Source of the DNA: Anaerolineales bacterium
Lineage (GTDB): Bacteria; Chloroflexota; Anaerolineae; Anaerolineales; E44-bin32
NCBI GenBank assembly: GCA_023144145.1
Contig: JAGLGG010000102.1
Coordinates: forward strand, 1 to 40,296
Direction of reading: 5' to 3'
Length of the DNA stretch: 40,296 nt
Shown here: positions 1 to 7,692 of the stretch, one piece after another
Layout: every line of letters begins with the position of its first letter
Position numbering within the stretch: position 1 is the stretch's first letter
Notes under the pieces: generated by a model
Told to the model about the DNA's origin: nothing
Databases searched by the model: none
Seen by the model: the letters and a program-made list of their open reading frames with translations, nothing else
Made by a program: the position numbers and the translations under genes

Positions 1-380
1 GCCAAATGCTCCCGGATGCGCTCATCGATCCCCTCATAGCGGCCACAAATGAGCGCAATTCGCTCATGCTGAGAAAATTCTCGGGCAATGGCCTGATCAA
101 ATTTTCGACCTTGAGGTGTTAATAACACAATTGGAAGGCTGCTCAAATCAGGCCCTAACACAGTCTCAACTGCTGCGAATATGGGTTCCGGCTTCATCAC
201 CATTCCCCCACCTCCACCATAGGGCTCGTCATCCGTTGTGCGGTGGCGATCGGTGGTGAAATCGCGAATGTTGTGCAAGCTAACCCTGACCACGCCAGAT
301 TTCTGTGCGCGACCCAATATACTCGTCTGGAGGTATTCTTCCATCACTTCAGGAAGGATTGTAAATACGTCAAATTGCAT
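1..380 (-). CDS. trmD: tRNA (guanine-N1)-methyltransferase TrmD, 5' part
   Basis: This is the N-terminal 126 residues of TrmD, the SPOUT-family enzyme that makes m1G37 in tRNAs and so prevents +1 frameshifting. The gene runs off the left edge. The reverse strand reads MQFDVFTILPEVM at the start, then DFTTDRHRTTDDEPYGGGGG (the conserved substrate loop), VLLTPQGRKFDQ, and CGRYEGIDERI, part of the SAM-binding trefoil knot. An in-frame ATG three codons upstream (position 389) is an alternative. Neither start has a clear Shine-Dalgarno sequence, and I prefer 380 because family members begin MxxDVLT. No rimM or rpsP lies upstream, so trmD opens its own transcription unit here. Identity is certain from the motifs. 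Confidence 0.95.
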   Translation of the reverse strand, partial: MQFDVFTILPEVMEEYLQTSILGRAQKSGVVRVSLHNIRDFTTDRHRTTDDEPYGGGGGMVMKPEPIFAAVETVLGPDLSSLPIVLLTPQGRKFDQAIAREFSQHERIALICGRYEGIDERIREHL

Positions 381-420
381 GTTTTTCATTCCAAGAATTC
401 GCTAATAAACGATATTATCC

Positions 421-476
421 CATGACTCCACTGAAAAAAGGTCAATCGCAAGAAGAGGATCGGTATATGTGGGGGT
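421..476. repeat. Copy 1 of the window-end repeat, upstream of trmD
   Basis: Reading the minus strand from 457 to 421 gives a 37-nt block that matches 40110-40146 on the plus strand at 33 of 37 positions. The shared core is CTTTTTTCAG followed by GGAGTCATG. Reading the plus strand, 431-476 also matches 40063-40108 in direct orientation without gaps at 33 of 46 positions, with identical ends (CTGAAAAAAG and TATATGTGGGGGT). The block ends 40 nt before the trmD start codon. It could be a promoter/operator, an RNA leader or the end of a small mobile element; I cannot tell which. Confidence 0.7.
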
Positions 477-558
477 AGCGGTCGAAACGAATTTCGAACG
501 ACACGAGGGATTCCAAGGGTTGAAATTGTTGCGGAAGCTGGGAGCCCTCGTATTTGTT

Positions 559-624
559 ACCCTCCCGGAGGTCTACTTGCGCGAATTTGATCGGTGAAAG
601 TATTTGGCAGACCTCCGGGAGGGT
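559..624. repeat. 16-bp perfect inverted repeat, long hairpin
   Basis: The arms at 559-574 (ACCCTCCCGGAGGTCT) and 609-624 are exact reverse complements, separated by 34 nt. There is no T-run on either side, so this is not a classical intrinsic terminator. It lies between the LysM lipoprotein gene and trmD, both leftward. It could be a dispersed palindromic (REP-like) element or an RNA-stability hairpin. Confidence 0.75.
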
Positions 625-697
625 TAAACTGACAATGCTTCGCCCGGGGCTGTCTAAAAGGGTATTAGATGTTCCATGGTTCTAACCAAAACAGAGC

Positions 698-725
698 GTA
701 TGGGCAACTGGCCAGTTGCCCGTAC
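698..725. repeat. 28-bp near-perfect palindrome
   Basis: The core GGGCAACTGGCCAGTTGCCC (702-721) is a perfect 20-bp palindrome. It extends on both sides through one T.G mismatch and GTA/TAC to 28 bp. It lies about 95 bp beyond the stop codon of the leftward LysM gene. A cruciform or dimeric-protein site fits as well as a transcript-end hairpin. No T-tract follows on either strand. Confidence 0.8.
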
Positions 726-820
726 ACCTGATGATTATGAGAAGCGTCTTAACAATGCGATCTCACCGAAGCTATGGCCAATGAGAGACTGCCTTTTAGG
801 GCAACCCCAGACGATAACCC

Positions 821-1798
821 CTACTCTTCTGGAACGGTAGGCAACGCTTCAGCAAGGACCTCAACAGAGGAAATCGGTGGTCCAAGGCTGTACACCTCAA
901 TTTCAAAATCAATCACTTCACCAGGTTCGACTCGACCAACATGTTCCCATTTACGAAATCCAACCACCTGCCCGGTGTCACCGAAAGCGGTCACAAGAAA
1001 GCTCACTTTCTCTGTCCCAATTTCGTTCTCAGGATGGATCGAAGCAGTTCCAGCGATCTTCCAAATTACTCCATTCTGCCCACTGACTTGGGATTCCCAA
1101 TCAAGGCTCATACCCATATACCGCCCTTCAACACTTTGTGCGGGGAAAGACGTATTTGTGATCGCAATGGCAAGTTCAGCGTTGTCGATCTCATCGGAAA
1201 ACTGTACCCCGAAGGGCATCACCGAGCCAGGAGGCAATAAGTTCAATGGAGCGAAAGCAGGTTGCGCACCGATTTGTTCACCTTGATCATTGAAGCGTGT
1301 GATGATTACGCTTAATCCTTCCAACCATACTTCAGCGCTGTTGACTACGTGGGTAATACACCAGAGGTTTTCTGTGATTGTGGTGTAGCAATTGACTTGA
1401 GCAATCTCGAGCGGAATGGGAGTTGCGGTTGGAATTAGCCCTCCAGGGACATCACCTTCCAGGCTTGGAATAAGAATCTCTTGATCGATGCTCAAGATTC
1501 TGGGGTTAATGTCAGGATTTGCAGCCAAAACCTCTTCCAAGGTCACCCCATACCGGATTGCAATTCCGAGAAGCGTATCATCTTTCTGAACAATATGAAC
1601 AAATGGTGTTGGCGAAGGACCTGGAGATGGGATGACTGTAAAGATTGGCACGGCCATTTCTCTTGTTGGTGTGGCACTGGACCGCTGTAATGGCAAGAGT
1701 GTGGCTGTGGGAGACGGAGGTGGAGTCGTCGGCGTTGGAGAGCAGCCAAAAAGCGAGAGGAGGATTAGGATCTTCAAGCACAATGATAGTTTGTTCAT
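821..1798 (-). CDS. LysM-domain lipoprotein
   Basis: A 325-aa secreted lipoprotein. From the ATG at 1798 it starts MNKLSLCLKILILLSLFGC, a signal peptide with lipobox LFGC, followed by a Thr/Pro/Ser-rich linker. A single LysM domain follows (HIVQKDDTLLGIAIRYGVTL ... NPRILSIDQEILIP, about residues 65-115), then a roughly 200-residue C-terminal region of beta-rich character that I do not recognise. LysM binds N-acetylglucosamine polymers, so the protein probably sits at the cell surface. The reading frame extends upstream to 1858, but those 20 residues would precede the signal peptide, and a TATAAT box overlaps the intermediate ATG at 1813. That favours the start at 1798. The gene stands alone, divergent from the TPR gene. 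Confidence 0.85.
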   Translation of the reverse strand: MNKLSLCLKILILLSLFGCSPTPTTPPPSPTATLLPLQRSSATPTREMAVPIFTVIPSPGPSPTPFVHIVQKDDTLLGIAIRYGVTLEEVLAANPDINPRILSIDQEILIPSLEGDVPGGLIPTATPIPLEIAQVNCYTTITENLWCITHVVNSAEVWLEGLSVIITRFNDQGEQIGAQPAFAPLNLLPPGSVMPFGVQFSDEIDNAELAIAITNTSFPAQSVEGRYMGMSLDWESQVSGQNGVIWKIAGTASIHPENEIGTEKVSFLVTAFGDTGQVVGFRKWEHVGRVEPGEVIDFEIEVYSLGPPISSVEVLAEALPTVPEE

Positions 1799-1811
1799 CG
1801 GAGCGAGGCGC

Positions 1812-1820
1812 ATTATACCA
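1812..1820 (-). promoter_or_regulatory. Extended -10 promoter of the LysM lipoprotein gene
   Basis: On the minus strand the sequence reads TGGTATAAT, an extended -10 box (TGn-TATAAT), and ends 13 nt before the ATG at 1798. No good -35 hexamer is present, as expected for extended -10 promoters. Transcription would start about 5-7 nt before the start codon, giving a nearly leaderless mRNA without a Shine-Dalgarno sequence. Confidence 0.55.
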
Positions 1821-1982
1821 GAGCCTATTTTGAGAAACATCATCGCAGTAATTATCATAGAGGATCCAAAATCGGGTCAAACCTATTCCCTCAAATGGCG
1901 TTACCCTTGAGGAGAGTCTATACTTATGCCGGTCATAATCAAGTACTTTGCACCAACGCGAAATAATACCTTGGAGTGATCC

Positions 1983-3695
1983 TTGGAATCCTCTTCCGAC
2001 ACCATGCTCACAGAAGCCATAGCAGCAATCAGGTCTGGCGACAATACGCATGCACGTGAACTTTTAACGAGGTTACTCCGAATCGATTCTGCCAATCAAG
2101 AGTATTGGTTGTGGTTGAGCACTGTAGTGGAGTCAGAGCGAGAGCGAATTTACTGTCTGCAATCGGTTCTGAAACAAGACCCCACGAATCGCGCGGCGCT
2201 GAGGGGTTTGGCCATCCTGGGAGCGAAACAGCCATCTGATATTGAGCTGACCGGTATCTTAAAAATTCCACATCGGAAGATCGAGCCTCCCACAAGAACA
2301 TCACCCATAAACATACCGGGTGGAAAGTGGATCATCCTTGCCGCACCGATTGCTGCCCTCGTTGTGATGGTATTATTTGTCAGCTTTTTATTCCGACCTA
2401 GATCGACCTCAGTTGCCCCCACGCTCCCGCCTCCAAGCCCCACGTTGAGTCCGACTCCAATAGCAACTGCAACACACACTCCTGTGCCCATAGAAAGCGT
2501 TTTAATTAGAACTCCGATCCCCACTGAACTTTCAGGAACGCCTTTAGCAATATTTGCAGGTGTGTCACCGACGCAAACCCCCTATTGGGGCGTCACTCCT
2601 AATCATAACTATGAAGCCTATACATCTTCAGTTGCCGCATTAATGCGTGGAGAGTATCAGAAGAGTATTGACTACATGGAGCAAGTAATAAGGACCGATG
2701 ACAAGCTCTCCGATGCATATTTCATAAGAGCTGAGGCATATCGTAATCTTGGATTGCTGGATGAGGCGGAACAGGAATACCAACTTGCGCTGCAGTACAA
2801 TCCCTCCCTCGCAGCGGCCCATTTGGGGCTTGCCAGGATACAAATGATCCGCAACCCCAATGTACTTTCGGAGGAGTTTGATCTAGCGATACTCCATGAT
2901 CCCAATCTCTTGCCAGCCTATTTAGAGAAAGCTGAATTCCTGGTCAGTCAAGCGCAATGGGAAGCACTCGAGGAGCTCAGTAGATCAGGTTTGAGAGCCG
3001 GAGTCAGATCTCCACTGCTGCAATTACATGAAGGGCGAGCGCGCTACTATCTCGGAAGATATGAAGAAGCTCTTGACAGCATTCTCCTGGCAACCTCTAG
3101 CGATGAGAGCATTCTAGATGCATATTATTTACAAGGGGTGACATTGATTGCCTTGGCACGCGAAGAGCAATCCATCTCGCCCCTCGAAACATATAACGCT
3201 TATGCCATTGGAGATATCCACGGGTGGAACGCGATCGGAGTTGCTTACAATAACATTGATAATTTCGTGGAGGCTGAAACCGCTTTCAGCTATGTCCTAA
3301 TTCTTGACGAAATGAATTTTGTGGCATTGTACAACCGTGGTCTGCTTTTCATGGATCTGAAGCGGCATGAAGAAGCTATAGCAGATTTTGAGAAAGCTAA
3401 AGAGGTCAACCCCCAGTCGGATGCCCTGGAATTTGCTCGAGCACAGGGTTATTTCGCCTTGGGAGAGGATCAAGTTGCGCTTGAAGCGCTTGAGGTCATT
3501 TTCGAACGCTCTCTTGATCCTAACCTGGTCGCGGATGCATACGCTCTTCAAGCGCTCTATTACGTAAATCAAACACCGCCATATATCTCTGAGGCAATAT
3601 CCAATTGGGAAATAATCATCCAGTTAGAAAATGTCTCCGAAGAACGTAAAGACCAAGCTCAGAATCAATTATTCATGTTTGTCAATTTCCCCTGA
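1983..3695 (+). CDS. Membrane-anchored TPR-repeat protein
   Basis: A 570-aa protein. A short cytoplasmic N-terminal helical-repeat part (about 1-80, AIAAIRSGDNTHARELLTRL) is followed by one membrane segment at residues 116-137 and a Thr/Pro-rich linker (140-200). A long outer array of TPR units covers about 210-550, for example AYFIRAEAYRNLGLLDEAEQ and ALYNRGLLFMDLKRHEEAIA. TPR arrays bind other proteins; the partner is unknown. The start is TTG at 1983, because GGAG at 1973-1976 sits 6 nt upstream. The first ATG, seven codons in, has no such site. It is divergent from the LysM gene, and rpsT follows under a separate promoter. The fold assignment is firm, but the function is not known. Confidence 0.85.
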   Translation: MESSSDTMLTEAIAAIRSGDNTHARELLTRLLRIDSANQEYWLWLSTVVESERERIYCLQSVLKQDPTNRAALRGLAILGAKQPSDIELTGILKIPHRKIEPPTRTSPINIPGGKWIILAAPIAALVVMVLFVSFLFRPRSTSVAPTLPPPSPTLSPTPIATATHTPVPIESVLIRTPIPTELSGTPLAIFAGVSPTQTPYWGVTPNHNYEAYTSSVAALMRGEYQKSIDYMEQVIRTDDKLSDAYFIRAEAYRNLGLLDEAEQEYQLALQYNPSLAAAHLGLARIQMIRNPNVLSEEFDLAILHDPNLLPAYLEKAEFLVSQAQWEALEELSRSGLRAGVRSPLLQLHEGRARYYLGRYEEALDSILLATSSDESILDAYYLQGVTLIALAREEQSISPLETYNAYAIGDIHGWNAIGVAYNNIDNFVEAETAFSYVLILDEMNFVALYNRGLLFMDLKRHEEAIADFEKAKEVNPQSDALEFARAQGYFALGEDQVALEALEVIFERSLDPNLVADAYALQALYYVNQTPPYISEAISNWEIIIQLENVSEERKDQAQNQLFMFVNFP

Positions 3696-3875
3696 CCCTT
3701 TCATTTGAGGTGCTGGCATCCCATTTTGACATGAGCTCCAATTTCGTCGAATTACGCTCTTTAAATCTAATTTCTGATCGAAATCTCGCAATAGATTGGC
3801 AATTCCTGATCCTTTCTTTCAGCGTGGTGCATGTCCATGCATTAAATCGTATTGGACATCGAATTGCTCCCCCCC

Positions 3876-3904
3876 TAGACAGTCAGCTTTCCCTAGGATA
3901 GAAT
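3876..3904 (+). promoter_or_regulatory. Sigma-70-type promoter of rpsT
   Basis: TAGACA (3876-3881), a 17-bp spacer and TAGAAT (3899-3904) form a promoter of ideal geometry. The predicted start is about 3911, which leaves a leader of about 25 nt carrying the GGAGG site at 3927-3931. Confidence 0.6.
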
Positions 3905-3936
3905 CTTGGATCGAAGGAATACGTACGGAGGAAATC

Positions 3937-4221
3937 TTGGCAAACAAACAATCGGCAAAGAAACGAATCCGCCAAAATGAAAAGCGGAGAATGCGCAATC
4001 GTACAGTGGTTACGCGCACAAGAACTTATCTTAAACGTGCACGGATGGTGATGGATGAAGGTGATGCTGTTGCTTCTCAAGAAGCGGTTAAGGTCGCGGT
4101 GAGCGAGCTTGATCGTGCAGTTTCAAAGGGAGTATTGCATGCGAAGAACGGCGCCCGTCGAAAAAGCCGCCTTCTGGCCCGTTTGAATTCAATGGGAATG
4201 GAAATCGAACCATCCGAGTGA
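3937..4221 (+). CDS. rpsT: 30S ribosomal protein S20
   Basis: A 94-aa basic protein of the S20 family that binds 16S rRNA early in 30S assembly. It begins LANKQSAKKRIRQNEKRRMR, the family's conserved N-terminal helix, and continues with VSELDRAVSKGVLHAKNGAR and KSRLLARLN near the C-terminus. The start is TTG at 3937 with GGAGG five nt before it. The open frame continues upstream to 3796, but that part has no similarity to S20 and would contain the promoter. Escherichia coli rpsT also starts with UUG, and its product represses its own translation, so the rare start codon may matter here too. The gene is monocistronic, with its own promoter and terminator. Confidence 0.97.
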   Translation: MANKQSAKKRIRQNEKRRMRNRTVVTRTRTYLKRARMVMDEGDAVASQEAVKVAVSELDRAVSKGVLHAKNGARRKSRLLARLNSMGMEIEPSE

Positions 4222-4242
4222 GGCCACTAGTTCTGATATCTA

Positions 4243-4276
4243 AAGGACGCACCGGAGGGTGCGTCCTTATTTTGTT
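4243..4276 (+). terminator. Rho-independent terminator of rpsT
   Basis: An 11-bp perfect stem, AAGGACGCACC (4243-4253) with GGTGCGTCCTT (4258-4268), closes a GGAG tetraloop. It is followed by ATTTTGTT. It sits 21 nt after the rpsT stop codon. Confidence 0.9.
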
Positions 4277-4302
4277 CAATTAGGCTTGGGGAAGGGGAAA
4301 CC

Positions 4303-6069
4303 ATGTTCGAGGATGAACTAAATGCAGCATCAGGATTTATCCTTGCCGAATTTGACGCGCAAAATCTTCTCACACCAGAGCAGATTGATTGGGTGCCCAT
4401 CCCATTTTCCGGAACGTGGGGTTTCGGCACCGCGATCTCCTTTCAAGCTGCTGCAACAGAAGCGCAAGAAAATAAGGACATAAAAGTACCCTATCGTGCT
4501 GAAGAGATAGCCAACGGCATTGTTAAAAAGCTGGAAAACATCCCGGGATTCAGCCAAATCGATGCGGCACGTGGCTATATCAACCTTTTTATTGACCCCT
4601 CCAATTACGCCTTGCGAGTAGTTGACACTGTTTTAGGAGAGAGTGAAAACTTTGGAAAAGGAACTCCAAAAGCCAATCGTGTTATGGTCGAGTACTCACA
4701 ACCCAATACGCATAAGGCATTTCACGTTGGGCACCTACGCAATGTAATTCTAGGAGGTGCCATGGCGAATATCCTGGAATTTGCCGGTTACGATACTGTA
4801 AGGGCGAATTATATTGGGGATATTGGTTGGCATGTCGTGAAATGGATGTGGTGTTACAGACGTTTTCATTCAGGCGAACAACCAGTAGGAGATCGAACCC
4901 GTTGGATGCAAAAAATTTATTCCGAAGCCAGCCAATTGGTGGAGGGGAATGTTGAATATGAGGCCGAGGCGAGAGACTTATTCATGAATTGGGAAGCACG
5001 TGATCCGGAACTCGTGGGGCTCTGGGAAAAAACTCGGCAATGGAGCATTGAAGGTTTTCAGGATATATACAAGGAGCTCGGTGAACACTTTGATGTGATT
5101 TTCTACGAAAGTGAGGTCGAAGACACGGGCAAGGAGTTTGTTGATGATCTCATCACACGCGGTATTGCCATTGATGAGAGGGACAGTGGTGGTCCAGTAA
5201 TCGTTAAACTTGACGAGTTGTTGGGGATTGAAGGTGAACAATACCGTGTATTGGTTATCCTGCGCAGTGACGGTACTTCACTCTATGCGACCAAGGATAT
5301 CGCTCTAGCGATTAAGAAATTTGAAGAATGGAACATAGACCGATCAATATACGTAATCGATGTCCGCCAGTCATTGTATCTTAGGCAGATTTTTAAAACC
5401 CTGGAAATTATGGACTTCAAGCAAGCAGAAGATTGCTATCACCTCTCCTATGAAATTGTTAATCTTCCTGGTAACGTAACTATGTCTTCAAGAGATGGCA
5501 CCATCGTGATGTTTGATGAGTTGCTGCAGGAGGCTTTTGAACGGACCGGAGCGATTGTCGAGGAAAAGAATCCCGAGCTCAGTGCTGAAGAGAAGCGAGC
5601 GGTCTCAAAAGCAGTAGCAATAGGCGCTTTGAAATACCCCATGTTGGCAATCGACACCAATAAGGTTTCTACATTTGATTGGGATCAAGCGCTGGATTTT
5701 GAGGGGCATGCCTCCCCTTATATCCAATATGCGCACGTGCGTGCGAGCAGCATCCTGGCAAAAGTATCCGAGTTCCCGAGTATCGTTGAGGCAATTCATA
5801 GTCTTGAGGACGCTGAAGTCTCGCTACTGGATCGAATTTCTCGGTTTCCGGACGTGATCCAGCGATCGGCTGATGATTACAAACCACTACGTATAGCAAA
5901 TTACGCTTACGATCTGGCGCGTGACTTCACAGATTTTTACCAAAATTGCCCTGTTCTTCAAGCTGAAGCACAAACACGCGATTTCCGCCTGAGACTGACC
6001 GCTGCAGCTCGGCAAGTGATTGCCAATTCCCTTCGGGTACTCGGCATTTCAGCACCCTCGGTTATGTAA
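4303..6069 (+). CDS. argS: Arginyl-tRNA synthetase
   Basis: A 588-aa class I aminoacyl-tRNA synthetase that charges tRNA-Arg with arginine in the cytoplasm. In order: an Arg-tRNA synthetase N-terminal (Add-1) domain at about 1-110; the HIGH-type motif HVGHLRN at 141-147 after YSQPNTHK; the catalytic core with GDIGWHVVKW; a KMSKS-region equivalent MSSRDG at 394-399; and a DALR anticodon-binding domain at about 465-588 containing HASPYIQYAHVRASSI and ending VLGISAPSVM. Length is normal for the family. GGGGAAA just upstream of the ATG is the ribosome binding site. The methyltransferase gene follows after a gap of about 80 nt. As in many ArgRS the KMSKS lysines are not conserved. Identity is secure. 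Confidence 0.97.
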   Translation: MFEDELNAASGFILAEFDAQNLLTPEQIDWVPIPFSGTWGFGTAISFQAAATEAQENKDIKVPYRAEEIANGIVKKLENIPGFSQIDAARGYINLFIDPSNYALRVVDTVLGESENFGKGTPKANRVMVEYSQPNTHKAFHVGHLRNVILGGAMANILEFAGYDTVRANYIGDIGWHVVKWMWCYRRFHSGEQPVGDRTRWMQKIYSEASQLVEGNVEYEAEARDLFMNWEARDPELVGLWEKTRQWSIEGFQDIYKELGEHFDVIFYESEVEDTGKEFVDDLITRGIAIDERDSGGPVIVKLDELLGIEGEQYRVLVILRSDGTSLYATKDIALAIKKFEEWNIDRSIYVIDVRQSLYLRQIFKTLEIMDFKQAEDCYHLSYEIVNLPGNVTMSSRDGTIVMFDELLQEAFERTGAIVEEKNPELSAEEKRAVSKAVAIGALKYPMLAIDTNKVSTFDWDQALDFEGHASPYIQYAHVRASSILAKVSEFPSIVEAIHSLEDAEVSLLDRISRFPDVIQRSADDYKPLRIANYAYDLARDFTDFYQNCPVLQAEAQTRDFRLRLTAAARQVIANSLRVLGISAPSVM

Positions 6070-6151
6070 AACCTAATATTAGACGCATCAAGAATTGCGC
6101 GATTCATAATCGTTGACGCATAAGGTTTATCAATCAGGTAGAGGGATAGGA

Positions 6152-7480
6152 ATGAAGCGCAAGCAACGGAAGGAACCTTTTGCAAAGCTTCAGTGGCATT
6201 CACGGAACGAAGATTTAGTCCAAGCTTCGGTTGAATATACTCCGACCACACTCGTGAACCCAAGCAAACTACCTGCGAAGAAATCTGACCGAAGCAAACT
6301 ATTGCTCGGGGATAACCTCGCCGTCATGGCTGCTCTTCAGGATGAGCTAAAGGGGCAGTTTCACCTCATTTACATGGATCCACCCTTTCTATCAGGCAAA
6401 CGGTACCCAGCCCGCATCGGGAGGAATGAAGATTCGCGTCGCCCTGAAGATTGGGAAACAATCGAGGGGTATCAAGATACGTGGAAGGACGGGGCAGCAT
6501 ATTTAGACATGCTTTACCCGCGATTACTTCAAGCACATCAACTTCTATCACATAATGGGACCTTTTATCTCCATCTCGACTGGCATGCATGCGCCTATGC
6601 TCGTGTCCTCCTTGATGAAATTTTTGGTGCTGACAGGCTGATCAATGAAATTATTTGGGTATACCATGGGCCATCCCCAATTAAGACCGCTTTCAAGCGA
6701 AAACATGACACTATCCTGGTTTATTCAAAATCCGCTGAATACACTTTCAATGCCGATGCAGTTCGGATCCCTTACAACCCATCCACCATCAAAACTTTCG
6801 AATCCTCAGCCAAAGCTGGATTTGGCAAGATGCCCGACCTCGAGCGCGGCAAAGTTCCGGAAGATTGGTGGTATTTTCCTGTAGTTGCGCGGCTTCACAG
6901 CGAGAGAACTGGATACCCAACTCAAAAACCTGAAGCTCTGCTCGAGCGAATCATCCTGGCCTCGAGTAATCCTGGGGAACTCGTTGGTGATTTCTTCTGT
7001 GGATCGGGGACAAGCCTCATCGTCGCCAATCGCCTGGGTAGGCGCTGGGTTGGGTGCGATGCCTCACCACTCGCCACATCGACAACGTATCGGCGCTTTC
7101 TGCTAAAGGAAACAGAGCCGAGTTTCGAATATTACCAGGCAAAGGAACGTGCTTCTGATTGTTCCGAAAAAATGGAAATTGATGTGATGATAGAAGAAAT
7201 GACGGTTGAAGTCTCTTTCCAGGGCATTGTAGATGATGCAGAAAAACTATTCCCCGGGTGCATAATTTATTGGGAGGTTGATTGGAATTTTAATGGTCAG
7301 ATCTTTGCAAGCAAATCACAAATTGTGCGCGGTTGGAAAGACGAGGAAATTGATCTCCAAATACGGCACGCTTACCCAAACCAAGGAAAGTACCAGATCG
7401 CGGCTAGGTGCACAGATCATCATGGGAAAGTAAGAGAATCTATCATCAGTATCGATATCCCCTCTCCACGCCCGCAATAA
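6152..7480 (+). CDS. Solitary beta-type DNA methyltransferase with Ig/PKD-like C-terminal domain
   Basis: A 442-aa amino-methyltransferase of the N4-cytosine/N6-adenine group. Catalytic motif IV is DPPF (76-79) and the SAM-binding motif I, FFCGSGTS (281-288), lies after it. This is the circular permutation of the beta class (type III Mod-like). TGYPTQKPEALLERII (253-268) is the usual lead-in to motif I. Residues about 345-436 form an extra domain whose end, YPNQGKYQIAARCTDHHGKV, resembles a PKD/Ig-like beta-sandwich. The ATG at 6152 has GAGGG 6 nt upstream; the frame could extend to a TTG at 6113. No restriction subunit is adjacent, so a regulatory or lineage-specific orphan methylase is likely. 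Target site unknown. Confidence 0.85.
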   Translation: MKRKQRKEPFAKLQWHSRNEDLVQASVEYTPTTLVNPSKLPAKKSDRSKLLLGDNLAVMAALQDELKGQFHLIYMDPPFLSGKRYPARIGRNEDSRRPEDWETIEGYQDTWKDGAAYLDMLYPRLLQAHQLLSHNGTFYLHLDWHACAYARVLLDEIFGADRLINEIIWVYHGPSPIKTAFKRKHDTILVYSKSAEYTFNADAVRIPYNPSTIKTFESSAKAGFGKMPDLERGKVPEDWWYFPVVARLHSERTGYPTQKPEALLERIILASSNPGELVGDFFCGSGTSLIVANRLGRRWVGCDASPLATSTTYRRFLLKETEPSFEYYQAKERASDCSEKMEIDVMIEEMTVEVSFQGIVDDAEKLFPGCIIYWEVDWNFNGQIFASKSQIVRGWKDEEIDLQIRHAYPNQGKYQIAARCTDHHGKVRESIISIDIPSPRPQ

Positions 7481-7632
7481 AGCGCTAATTCCCGTATCCC
7501 TGGCAGAAGAATTCCCAGACTATCCTGTCGCGACCCCCACAAATATTCATCGACTCACTTCGAGGGTTGTTTTTCAGTACGCTCGCTGTTAAAAAATATA
7601 CTTAGAAAACTTAAACTCCCATCTTTTCCAAG

Positions 7633-7661
7633 AAAAAAAACGCCAGGTTGACGACCTGACG
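7633..7661 (-). terminator. Rho-independent terminator of the OmpR-type regulator gene
   Basis: On the minus strand CGTCAGGT pairs with ACCTGGCG (8 bp with one G.T) around a 5-nt loop and is followed by a run of eight T. It lies 32 nt beyond the stop codon of the gene ending at 7693. Confidence 0.85.
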
Positions 7662-7692
7662 ATATGAATAATAATCAGAAATTTTGGATTGT

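Larger units (their letters stand above)
381..820. other. Non-coding gap between trmD and the LysM gene
   Basis: No credible gene is present; the short reading frames on either strand are shadows. The gap holds the 421-476 repeat, a TCGAAA-CGAA-TTTCGA hairpin at 482-497, the 16-bp inverted repeat at 559-624 and the palindrome at 698-725. This is an unusually high density of dyad symmetry for 440 bp in this window. The trmD promoter should lie here on the minus strand, but I see no convincing -35/-10 pair outside the conserved block. Confidence 0.6.

Noticed and set aside
774..1286. A 170-codon plus-strand frame over the LysM gene.
   Set aside because: The minus frame has a lipobox signal peptide and LysM domain; the plus frame is a compositional shadow.
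3796..3936. A 47-residue N-terminal extension of S20.
   Set aside because: It would include the promoter TAGACA-17-TAGAAT. TTG at 3937 has GGAGG in place and matches the family start.
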